Below, in pieces: positions 10,600 through 21,705 of a DNA stretch of 64,000 nt (positions are counted from its first letter, which is position 1; every line of letters starts with the position of its first letter). The notes under the pieces are model-generated. The model ran no database searches. It saw only the letters and a list, made by a program, of their open reading frames with translations, and was not told the origin of the DNA. A program made the position numbers and the translations under genes. The stretch lies in assembly GCA_964058845.1 (NCBI GenBank), contig CAXKVR010000031.1:496001-560000 (forward strand), given 5' to 3'. Source of the DNA: Carex sylvatica (Eukaryota > Streptophyta > Magnoliopsida > Poales > Cyperaceae).

Positions 10600-13500
10600 G
10601 AGTTATTAATTCGAATAGTTTAAGATGGACGTTGATTTTGTATTCTTTTAATTTAAAATAACATAACTAATGTTTGAATTACATGATTTGAATTAGTATT
10701 AATCTTACAGTTGTTAATTTTGATATTTGAAAAATATGTTGGGTTAGTAAAATAATACCTAACTCAACATTATTTCTAAAAAGAGAAAAGTCTTAATTTT
10801 TTAGATCAGTGTTATTTTGGTACATCTAAACATATTTTTAAACTGTTCGGCAAACAGATACAATAATACAAGTGGAAAGAAGAGCAAAATTTTATTTAGT
10901 ATTATTTTGTTCGGTAAATATGACACAGCGGAAGCAGAGGAATCTTTGATTTATTCTAATACATGAAAATTTACTCTCAATGGAGTGCTATTTTAAAGTC
11001 AATAATTGTAATATTGAGTACTATTAAGAGAATTGTAAAAACTCCAGCATTAATTTTTATTTCCTAAAATATTAGTACATATACATAGAAGTATTTATAC
11101 ATATGAGGTAGACAATTTTTACGTAAATAATTGTCTTTTCAATAAAATATCTCAAACGTACTTGTACCATAAATACTTATGGGGGACCATTCACGTATCC
11201 AGAGGTGGTTTTTTTTTTCTCCGTTCAATATCTTCTATAGTTCTGACGATTTGTGAATTTTTTTGCAAATTTAAAACTACGAATGTCTTATATGCAATTT
11301 TCTCTTTCAAATGAAATCCATAGCGATGTACTTTCAAACTCGTCATGCAAGTATTTATATTTCGGCGTGCGAGTATTTATATTTCATCGTACGAGTATTT
11401 ATACTTATACTTTCAAGTATTTACATATGACACTGGATGAAGTCTAAAAGTATTATTATCAAATATTGCAAGTATTTATACCTATGATGTACGAAAGTAT
11501 TTATATCTATAAGGTCAACTATTATTTTATATAAAAGTTGATGCAAGGACGATTAGGAAAGATTGATGCTGAAATATTGTGTTTCCATTACTTCATTAGA
11601 GGGAGATTAATACGAAGACGAATGGAGGACTGAAAAAGAAATTATCATAATAAGTTACATATCAAAGTATTTATCTTTTAAGTATTAATATATTATCTTA
11701 CTTTTTAAAGTAATAATATATTATCTTTTAAGTGTTTATATCTATGATTGACACAGAAAAAGCACGAAAACTAAAAAAGGAATGACAATATAAGTGTTCA
11801 ATAGATTATCTTTTAAGTGTTCAATATATTATTGGCACATAGAAAAACACGGAAACTAATATATTATCTTTTTAAGTGTTCAATAGATCCGAAAGCTGTT
11901 TGTACTGCACAAAAAATGGTTCCATATACACATGCAAGAATAACTTTTGTATCTGAAAATTACACATAGTATAATCGATTAAGATATAAATTTTCGATAT
12001 AAATAGGTGTAATTCAGCATATGAGATGGCTTGACTTTCATGTCATGATAAAATAAAGTATTTTTTCAATGGTTGAGAACCCTCGTTTTATGGTAAAATA
12101 AAGCATGTAAGATGGCTTTGACTTTCGGGTGTATTGAAAACATGCATTTGATGTATTGGGGCTTTAGATTGTACTCTAGAGAGGGATAGAATTTCTTTAT
12201 TAGAGGAAAGGAAGGAAAAAACTGAAAAATGATGTGCTGCTCATGTCGTTTACTTGCTTAAGAAGAGAGGAAACAGAGAGGGAACGGAGGGGAAGAGTTA
12301 TTGTTCGGACTTCGGAGGGGAGAAAGGAGAGGTGTAGTTTTTGACGAAATTTATTACCCTGATTTGGGAGAACGAAATAGATTGAATTTTTTTTTTTTTT
12401 AAAACCTACATTGAAATTCTAACATGAGCACAAAACTAATATCAGACAAAAAAAAAAAATCACCCTTTCATTCTTTCGTATCAGTACTAGTACTAGTACC
12501 GATATGGCATGTATTTCCTAATCTTAATGTGCATTGGTGTTGTTCTCTATATGGCGTGTATATCTATGAAACTTGAGTATTTGTTTGAGTATAATACATT
12601 TATGTATGGAATTTACTGCCACAAGTACCTTCATGTGAAAGTGTTGATTTGTTTGTCAAAGTTCATCTACTGAAATAAAAATAAATAATGAAATTGTGTT
12701 GTGTTTTGTAATTGTAATAACTGCATATGGCTTCATCAGCACATAGATGGTGCCACTGCTAATTTTTTTTATCATGCATCTACAAAACTTAATGTGTGTT
12801 ATCTTGTTACCAATTCAAGTAAAATCAACAGTTGCATACAATACCCCAAGTTACCCTTAAGGAGCTATATTGAAGGTACTGGTAGCATTAACAGTATTGT
12901 TCTAGGATATAAACAACCTCTCATTTATATAAGAGGAAAAAAAAAAGGCAATATCAATAGCTCCCTTGAACACGGTTTAAATTAAATAGCAATTTTCCAC
13001 AAATTTATTCTTCCAATTAATAAATGTACAATTGATACAAACCAAGGCAGATGAGTTCAACAGGCTGACATGGGTGCCAGCGTACCAGCAAAAGGAGATG
13101 TAAACAATGGAACTGGTACGTGATTGGTATGGTCTGTTGGATGGTACGAATGATCACACACTGGTACATAACTCATTCTATCTATGGTAAGGAAGGCATG
13201 TTCATACAAGTAATACTGCTTTGGAGATGCTTTGAACTGCACAGGGGCTCAAAGAGACAACTACAAAATTGATTTTGTGGTTCAGGCTCTTAGGGACTTA
13301 GAAGTATTTTTTATATGTTGTTTTATTTTTTATCTTTTAATTTTATTTTCTATTTTTATTTTTCAGCTGAACTGTTTTGATTGGCTATACAAATTTTATA
13401 TTTATTTGTATCAGAATCTTTGGTAAGTCATGAATTGCAAGCACAAAAATTGCTAAGACTTGCAACTTGATCAAATTAATGATTATGTGCTATTCAGTTC

Positions 13501-15321
13501 TAGTGCCATCATGTTGCACTGTCCAGTGCTCTTTCTCTGCTGACTGAGATTTAACAATTGTGTAAAAATTCTTAAAAGTTTCAATAAATGGAAAATCTTG
13601 GTAAGATGTTTATCATATTGTTTTTTATTTGTGAGAGTGATTTAATGCTAATTTGTGGCCTATAACTATATTTTTTCAATTTATTTTCTTTTGATCTGTT
13701 TTGGGTGCACCATACCAGTAAGAGTCTCACTGAATTCTTACTTGTCTTGTGCATATAAATGACTGGTACAAGAGTTGTACACAAATTTTATGACACATAT
13801 ACTCACTATAGATCAAAATATCAAAATAGGAGCAAGATACAAAAGATTATCAAAATTTAAAAGAAGAGTAGGTAGAGTCCTAGTCAGTTTATGGTATGCT
13901 AATTATGCATGTTAGTCTTTGTATATTTTTTTTACAATTATGACAGTGAGCTTATGGTGATGGAATCAGGTCCCTCCATGATATTTATTGCTTTGTCAAA
14001 TAATTTTATGCATAAGAGACCTCATATTTATCATTATTCATATATTTTTATTATTCAATGACAAATTGTCAAGTTTACACTATACAAATGCATTACATCT
14101 CTTCAAAGACATCTACCATAATCGAACATCTACTAACCCTACTACTAAAATAAAAGAAAAAAAATTATACACAAAGCTAACAACACACCGCAAATTAGAC
14201 CAAAATCAAACAACTTGTTTCATACTGTCGTTTTTCCTTCCGACCAATTGAAAGCCCGTAGGCCAACATATTAAAACTGAGGAATACAAGTAGTGGAATG
14301 GAGGGTATATTTGGAATTGGTGCAAATCTGAATCTTATTGGCAGGCAAACCACTCTGCAACTGCATCTACGACATAGAGAGAAAAATGAAAGAGCTAATC
14401 AACTTGCTAATCAAGCTCGTTCTAAACAAATGACTTGTGTTGGGCACACTTATCCTCTCTTTTAGTTGGGAACACAATGGTCTTTCTTCATTTTACAAGT
14501 ATAGTCACCAGGATAGAACTTTAATTTTAAAATGTATTAATGTTAGAAATGAACCTAATGTGATAGGTACCTGATGTACCTGGATTCTGGTAAATGAAGA
14601 TGAGATGCCTACAGGCTTTAAACAAAAAAATAATAAATAAATAATGCAACAAACTTTCTCTGAGAGTTGCTCTTTCTATTAATTACTCTGCCATATGATA
14701 AATTGGCGCTCTTCCTAAAACAAAAAGATTCTCAAATTACTGTTGCAAAGAGTAAGGTACTATAATCAGAAATGGCTCAGAGTTTGAAATGAAATTGTTG
14801 ATTTAATCAGATGATCAACATATGAAACTATTTGTTTAGAAACAGTTGATAGAAGAAAAGCTGGACTATTGATATTGTAGGCGAATAAAAATTGCTCCAT
14901 CTCTATATTTAACTATATAAAGCTAAACGGCAAAAATAAATTATACATGATTTACATCAAAATATTAAAACCTTCATAATAATAAATAAACAAAAATTTC
15001 ATTTGCCTCTTACCTACCAAATGTATTCATGTCCTGAAAGAAACGTTGTACAGTTATAATACCTACGCTGCTAAAAAAAGAAAGGTAAAGTTAGAACAGA
15101 GAAATTCATAAAAATTATAATCATTCAGTATAAGCATGTTTTATTTTATGTTGAGATGTTATTAGGTGGTATACTACCTATTTTCATTCTGTAAATAACA
15201 TCATCTCTTGTGCTTGGTTTCATAAAAAAATTTCACCAAAGCATGATAATTAACTAAAAGTTGCCTCCATCACTCAATGCTACTGACCAAAGTCAAATTC
15301 ATCTGACTCAGCCTCGTCAAG
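10600..15321. other. Long stretch without a recognised gene
   Basis: The longest run of unassigned sequence in the window. 10.3-10.6 kb is GC-richer and lies just upstream of the OEP36-type start, so it probably holds that gene's promoter. 11.1-11.9 kb has many copies of an AAGTATTTATA-like motif. 12.49 kb has a short AGTACT repeat. The reading frames (for example at 12701-12985 and 13988-14251) show no domain I recognise and have AT-driven composition. Confidence 0.5.
11095..11880. repeat. Degenerate AAGTATTTATA repeat cluster
   Basis: The motif AAGTATTTATA, or GAGTATTTATA, recurs at irregular spacing (for example near 11350, 11373, 11394, 11409, 11468 and 11493), followed by repeats of TTATCTTTTAAGTGTT around 11670-11880. 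This looks like decayed tandem or nested repeat sequence. No terminal repeats were found. Confidence 0.5.
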
Positions 15322-18017
15322 TTAGGTCAATAAATTATCTCTATCCAGACCCGACGAGCTGTCAGACCTACTTCTTCCCAGATGTTCATTTTTCCCGTAA
15401 TCCAACCCGTCATCATTTTCCGAAAACTCACTTGCACTTTTGTTAGATTTCCTATTTTTGTCACAAATGCAAGCAACCAGTTTTTCATGAAACTCGCCAC
15501 GACCCGCTTTGATCTCACCCGATTCACTCATAAAGACTTTTTGAAATGCACGCACTTTCGATTGAAATGCATCCTAAGCTGCTTTAGTTTTAAAATAAAC
15601 ACGAGAGCTTTTTGCATTTGACCTGATTGTTCTTTTGTGCCCAAAATACCTCCTATAAAAGAAAGTTTTCATTCTTAAATTTAACTCAAATGATTTACAT
15701 GAAACATATAGTATGTAGCATGTAAAATTATTATCAGAGTGATGAGCATAAATTATGTATACTTTTGTATAGAGTTAACTTGACAAATTTCTATGCATTT
15801 AGGTTAATTTAGTTTAATTTAGTTTAGAATTATATAAAGAATCAAATTATTGTCAAAGTCTATTTAAATTTTAGGAAATAGAGCAAATTATAAGTCTTCT
15901 CGCAAGCTTTCCGAAAAGTGGTAGAACACTGAAAACAGAGTTACGGATAATGAGTTATGTCCATTTGAAGTTTGATTCACAGCAGAAACAGAGGCAGGAC
16001 ACGGACCGCACAGACTCCACACGGGCCGAGCAGACAGCAAATATAGAAATTACAGCTTTCGACATGTTTTCGTATTTTTGTCATATCTTGGCCATACGAA
16101 CTCCGTTTTAGGCAAATAAAGGCTTGCTGGAAAGAGGACGACGAGATCTACAATTCTATGATGGTTATAAATCAGAATTTATAATGTGCAAGTCGCAGAA
16201 ATATTTTTAGAAAGTCATCAGCTGAAATTTATTGCCATATCTCACGAGATCTTGATTGATTCACCTTCCATTCTTAGTTGCTTGCTCCCTAAGTCACAAA
16301 ATAGCTATAAAGTAGAGGGAGGCAGTAGGAGGATTGATATATTTCATTTGGGATCTCCCCTTTGGGGAGACCATCTCTGAGATACTAGATACCACCATTC
16401 TCCTCCACTTTGTTTCGAGGGCTTGGAAAGATGAAGGCTCGGCTTGGAGCTTGCTTTCTTGGAGTTTTATTATTTTTTTCATCTTTCTATTTGTTTTGTT
16501 TTCTCTTTAACTATGTTAGTTTAGACTCTTTAGTTTCTAGAGTTATGATGTAGCCGAATATTTTACTTTATATACTAGTTATTTGAATCTGTGTTGATAT
16601 TTGTGTTTGTTTGCTTGAGTAGTATTTTAATTGCTTAGTTAAAATTGCTTAAATTATTCTTGGTTTACTGTTAGATGTACTGCAACATCTTTCTTGTAAT
16701 TTGGCCTTGATATTTCTTTTAACCAGACCAAGTACATGAGTTAGGTTTGTAAGCCGAGAGGTAAAACCAATTATTAGCCGAGAGGTGAAACTTTTCATGC
16801 ATCGAGAGATGGTGGATACCTTTAGTAAACCAAACAAGTAACTTAGGTAGAATACCAACAAACGAGAGTTGGAGTTTAGAAACCTAAGAGGGTAGAAATT
16901 GCAATTCCAGTATCGTGTTTATTAAAGTCAACAAACGAGAGTTGAGGTTTAGGAACATCGGGTACGGTCAATAGAACCCTACACAAAACTATTAATACAG
17001 AAACAAATGGCTGCTGTATTAACTCGAGGGCCATGTGCCCCGCGTCAGGTATCGAGAGGCAAAATTGAAGATGAAATCAGAAACCCTGGAAACGCATTTT
17101 TATTATTAATTGAAACGAAATTTATTTACTCTCTTGCAATTAATTATTGTCATTGAATTGTTAGGATCATAAATACCCAAAACTAACATTTTCAAGCTTC
17201 TAGTTTTTAATTAATTGAAGTAGAGTCAAGTTTAGATCTGAACTGTCCCTGTGATCGATACCCGATAATATACTACGCGATAGAATTGTGCACTTGCAAT
17301 CTGACTCGAAAGTGTATTTAAGGTTAAAAGGTACAGTTTACTGTACTGAAACTTTGTACTATACATTTCTGGTGTAACACAGAGTTGGATCTCTTTATAC
17401 ACTAACACAGTTTTATATTTTCTTTATTTGCAGTTATGGCCACAATTTTACTTTGCTAAACCCTGCATGAGATATACCTCACATTTCCGTGAAGAGTATG
17501 AAAATTACTATTTATACCCCCTCCTTACAGTTCCAATCCGAAAGATGCTCAATAAACCAAAATTTTCTTCTCAGAGGGTACCATGATATTTTCTTCAATA
17601 GAATATGCCATGTTGCTGTTAAATAGCTAATACATTAAACCCTCAAATAAAGGGTAAAAGGGGGAAAAATGATAAGGAATGAACATACCTCCTCCAGCTA
17701 ACATCATTGCCATGTTGCCGTTATTATTAGTGACAAACACATTGCTCTCATCACAAACAATAAAATTGAGGGCAGCCATGTGGGATGAGAAAGGCTCAAA
17801 TTGTGACCGCTCATCCCTACTGAGGAGAGTTTCTTTTGAGAGCATGTTTGGAAAGAGTGCCTTCAGTAGGGCCAATGTCACATTACTCCTGTAAACCTCT
17901 CCTGATGTCACGTACAAATGTACTTCATCACCAAACCCAAGTGCTCTTAGCATCAGTTCAACCTCCTCTGATGTGAGAGGGCACTTCCCGTGTCTACGCT
18001 TTGTCTGGGTCATTTAC
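15322..18017 (-). pseudogene. Broken O-fucosyltransferase (DUF246/GT106-type) gene remnant
   Basis: Two exons of one gene survive on the minus strand. The upstream exon (about 18017-17680) encodes GKCPLTSEEVELMLRALGFG, VHLYVTSGEVYRSN, MAALNFIVCDESNVFVTNNN and GNMAMMLAG. These are C-terminal blocks of plant O-fucosyltransferase family proteins. Its expected start (VNDPDKA, then RRHGKC) is out of register by one base near 17996. The last exon (15652-15322) encodes RYFGHKRTIRSNAK, then an in-frame TAG (15574-15576) where the family has Trp, then DAFQSKVRAFQKVFMSES, GRGEFHEKLVACICD and an acidic tail. No N-terminal exons were found upstream. The intron between the two exons is about 2 kb and contains LTR-like sequence. 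Nonsense, frameshift and missing 5' exons argue for a pseudogene. Confidence 0.75.
15750..17330. mobile_element. LTR-like sequence (possible Ty3/gypsy LTR remnant) in the O-fucosyltransferase intron
   Basis: The block differs in style from its surroundings. It has repeated CCGAGAGGTRAAAC, ATCGAGAG and AACGAGAGTTG motifs, then CTGTGATCGATACCCGATA and GTGCACTTGCAATC, an arrangement I associate with the 3' part of plant gypsy LTRs. Exact TG/CA ends and the 5-bp duplication could not be fixed and no coding domains are present, so a solo LTR or remnant is the best reading. Confidence 0.45.
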
Positions 18018-18707
18018 CTAAAGAACAAAATATCAAATATGCGTATTAGTTCATATATGTTGTTCTTTATATAAATATGCACTTTTTCATTAATAGTTAT
18101 ATATATGGAGAACTGGATAAACAGTCAATAAATAAATCTAGAATATTCCTCTCTCAAATCGAAAAAGATTTGAACTTGTCGAACCTATTCTATTTCTATC
18201 AAATGTGGCCAGAGTTTTGATGGTTTTTGCAAATGTCTCAAGAAATATCAAGTTAAAACTTAAATATGATGATTATTTTGAAAGTATGATAAAATCTTTA
18301 TGTTAACAGGTTCTAGAGAGGTATAATGAACACAAATAATAGATTTTGAAACTACATATACGATAAAATCTTTTATGTCAATTTGAACTTACCGAAAAGG
18401 ACTCAGTAGAGTTACAGAGAAATATTTCAATTTGCCTTTTTCATCACACCAACCAAAAGGTTTCATATCATTGCACATTTAAAAGAATTTATTGGAAATT
18501 GGAAATGTGAGAAATGTTTAGTAAAGCATGCAAATATGATAAACTTTCAAGTGTTATTAACAAAAGAAAAATGGCATGCATGTAAAGTTTTTCGGCGCTT
18601 GCGAATAGCAAAAGAAAAAGGGCATACATGTAAATTGTTAACTTTCAAGTGTTATTAGAAAAAGAAAAAGGGCATACATTTAAATTAAAATAGATTTCGG
18701 AGTACCC
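18018..18707. other. AT-rich spacer, no gene seen
   Basis: Between the O-fucosyltransferase remnant and the giant-TIR element. It includes an imperfect duplicated segment (CTTTCAAGTGTTATTA, with AAGAAAAAGGGCATAC nearby) around 18540-18680. No coding exon was recognised. Confidence 0.5.
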
Positions 18708-18714
18708 ACCAGTT
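18708..18714. repeat. Left target-site duplication of the PMD element
   Basis: ACCAGTT, identical to 27176-27182 beyond the right terminus. Seven bases is short, and chance identity of part of it cannot be excluded. Confidence 0.6.
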
Positions 18715-18797
18715 GCCGACATTTTTAAAAATACCCAAAAAAAAAAACAAATTATTAAAAATAACCAAGTTTTTGATAGAATTTTAAAAATACCCCA

Positions 18798-18896
18798 ACC
18801 GTGGATTTATTCCACGGTTTTGAATTTTTATTCAAAACCGTGGAATAAATCCACGGTTCTGATTAAAAATTCAAAACCGTGGATTTATTCCACGGT
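18798..18896. repeat. Left subterminal palindrome triplet, 39-bp period
   Basis: Three 21-base palindromes with arms ACCGTGGA and TCCACGGT start at 18798, 18837 and 18876, exactly 39 bp apart, with alternating loop orientation (TTTAT or ATAAA). The spacers (TTTGAATTTTTATTCAAA) are themselves self-complementary. The same triplet is present at the right end. Confidence 0.9.
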
Positions 18897-18913
18897 TTTG
18901 AATTTTTATTCTT

Positions 18914-18945
<32 letters not shown>

Positions 18946-19552
18946 TTTACTACTGGTTTGAATATAAATCACGGTTTTTTTTTTTTATGTATATATTGTA
19001 TATGATGTATATGTAAATGTTTTATTTTTTAGTTCATTTTAAATAATGAATTATGTACATAATTAATAAAATTTATAATCAAAATATAGCACCTATACAT
19101 TTATTTTTATTCAATTTATAAATTCACAGTTATGAATTTTTTTTCTTTTTTTTTGTGCACTATTAAGGTTTGAATAAATAAAATATCAACGGTTTAATTT
19201 TTTATGTATATATATATATAATATAATATAATATAATATAATATATGTATAGTATATATAATATAAATGTTTAACATAATAGATATGTTAAAAATTTTAG
19301 TATGTAATATATAATATAATATAAATAATGAATAGATATGTTCAACATAATGGATATAATATAAATGCTTTATTTTTAGTCCATTTCAAATAATAGATAT
19401 GTTCAACATAATAGAAATGTTAAAATATCAACGGTTTATATATGTATATATAATATAATATAAATGCTTTATTTTTAGTCCATTTCAAATAATGAATTAT
19501 GTACATAATTAATAAAATTTATAACCAAAATGTAGCACCTATACATTTATTT

Positions 19553-21220
19553 GTAATTATCTGGAAAATTCGTTACAGGCTTCGTTGAATTATTAAAAAA
19601 TAATTATTTTTAAATTTGATTTGTATCAATAAATAAATAATTGAATTATAATTAAAAGTATAATTATACGAAATTATTCGTACAAATATAATATAGAATT
19701 TATTAAACTCGTTCATTTAGGATTTTTAGAGAATTAATTAAATTGAGAAATAAATATACGAATTTTATGTGCGAATATAATTACAAAAATTTACTAACTT
19801 TCGATTTGAATTTATAAAAGAAACTGGAATTTAATTGAGACCGTATTAAAATTTCGAATTATTTGGACCATTGGATTCCATTTAGCACGAATATTAAAGC
19901 AGCCCCATTTATCTAACCCTTTTCTCTCTTTCTCTTCTCTCCTCTCCTCTCCCTTCCTCCCTGTCCGTGAAAAACCCCAAGCAGCCCCCCCATCTCCGTG
20001 AAGCCCACGCCACCCCCTCTCCCCTCCTCCGTCGCTGGCGAGCCCACCAGCCCCGCTCCACTCTCTCCTCTCTCTTGGTCCGTGAAACCCCATCACCACT
20101 CCGCCCCCTCTCTCTCTTTTCCGCCACCCCCTCCTCCTCTCTCGCTGACCCGAGCCGCCACCACCAAAATCCCTCGCTGACCCGAGCCGCCACCACCAAA
20201 ATCCCGGCCGTTGTTCTTACTGTGCTGCCTCTGTGATATTTGCCTCTCTTTCGGTTAGTCTAACACCTCTTAAAATCCCTCTTTGAGTTGTGAAAAATTA
20301 ATTGTTTAGTCGGCTCGGATTGTCAATTTTCCCGACCAACTAGTGGATTAATCAAGGTCGGTACACCCTTGAATTGTTGTTGTGACGTTTGTGCTTCTAT
20401 AATTAAATTGGTACCGGCCTTTTTATGGAAATTGAGGTTTGCTTGAATCGTGCCGCTTTGCGGTGAATTTTGAATAATGCTACCTTTGCTGGTGTGTTTT
20501 GCTGACTTGCGTACCCCTTGACCCTTCTGGTGTTTCTCCTTGTTCCCTCTTGTCTCCGTCTGGTATATGTGCATGTGTGCTTGTTTGTTTTACTGGCCTT
20601 CGAGCCTTATGTGGTTACTGGTAGCGCATGGTACTACTGTGCATGGTATAGATTATTTTACCAGAATTAGACTTGACAGGGGCCAGAGTGTAAATAACAT
20701 AAATTCAGGGTTGTTTGTGCAAATATGCAGACCTTGGCAAATTTTATTAAAATCAGGGACCACATTGCAAAATAATTTTATTAAGGGTTTGAAATGTAAA
20801 ATGTATAGCCATTGTGATTTGTATGAATTAAAGGGATTAAAATGTGAGATGATTTGTTTGAAATGTGAGATGTCAGGAGCTGTCTCCGAGGGCCACACAA
20901 CTTGACTTAGTTAGGGTTAGGCTTTTGATTAGATTTACGAGTTCCGTACTTCCTGTGTTATACATATACGGGCTCAATAGATCATGTATTCCCTTCTGTA
21001 GTTGATATTTTTTGGATCCGAGATTGATCGAATTATATGTTGTGTATGTGTATGTTTATTTATTCATTATGTGACTGATGCTTTATTTTTATATTATTAT
21101 GCTTCTGCTGTTGTTTGATTTATTATTTTTATGATTAGCCTTGTGTGCTTAATGATTAATTAAGTACGAGGCGAGGTTGATCACACCTTAAATTCAGTAT
21201 TTCTGGTTTGGGGTGTGACA
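19553..21220. mobile_element. Probable solo LTR inside the PMD element
   Basis: The left TIR stops matching its partner near 19552. The following block has a C/T-rich stretch (19920-20200) and ends with GGTTTGGGGTGTGACA at 21220, the typical 3' end of Tekay/Del-like gypsy LTRs. The proline- and arginine-rich reading frames in the C/T-rich part are composition artefacts. Neither the 5' TG end nor a matching 5-bp duplication was found, so the left border is approximate. Confidence 0.45.
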
Positions 21221-21705
21221 GATCTCATGCAATAAAATGTGATGAACTCATGTTATATGTTATATGCAACAATATATATGATAATTTTTCAGAAAAAATA
21301 AAATAAATAATTTTTATATGGAACTTGAAGTGTTGAAAATTTTAAGAAATATGTATTAGATGATTTTTTTTTTATATGTATAGTTCTTGAACAAATAAAA
21401 AACAAATCACAAATTTAGTTCAAACAATTTGTTTCAAAAATCTCAACATGTGAAATTTCTTTCATGTCATGTGAAATTTCTTTCTTTCATATTCCATATT
21501 TTTCATGTCATTTTTATTTTGAAACCTCTGTAAATTGTCAACATTCAAAGAGATCATGTAACAAGTTCAAATGCTCTAAGAGTTAATTGAACCTTGATTT
21601 TATTTACATAACAAATACAATAACTCTTTAACATTTTATTTAATAATAGTTAGGAATGAAATGACCCATATTAAATAGCAACCCATATTTTTGTTTCAGC
21701 ATAGG

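Noticed and set aside
13057..13242. Minus-strand frame with His/Pro-rich sequence
   Set aside because: Short, no domain, no flanking splice-compatible exons.
17627..18013. Stand-alone 128-aa gene in the O-fucosyltransferase region
   Set aside because: It is one exon read past its donor site. The apparent start Met is created by a frame change relative to the family sequence.
18798..18896. CRISPR-like array (regular 39-bp repeats)
   Set aside because: Only three units, the spacers are near-identical to each other, the context is a plant transposon and there are no cas genes.
19967..20236. Pro/Ser/Arg-rich reading frames on both strands (19812-20236)
   Set aside because: They follow a C/T-rich tract inside LTR-like sequence, overlap each other on both strands and have no domain. 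Composition artefact.
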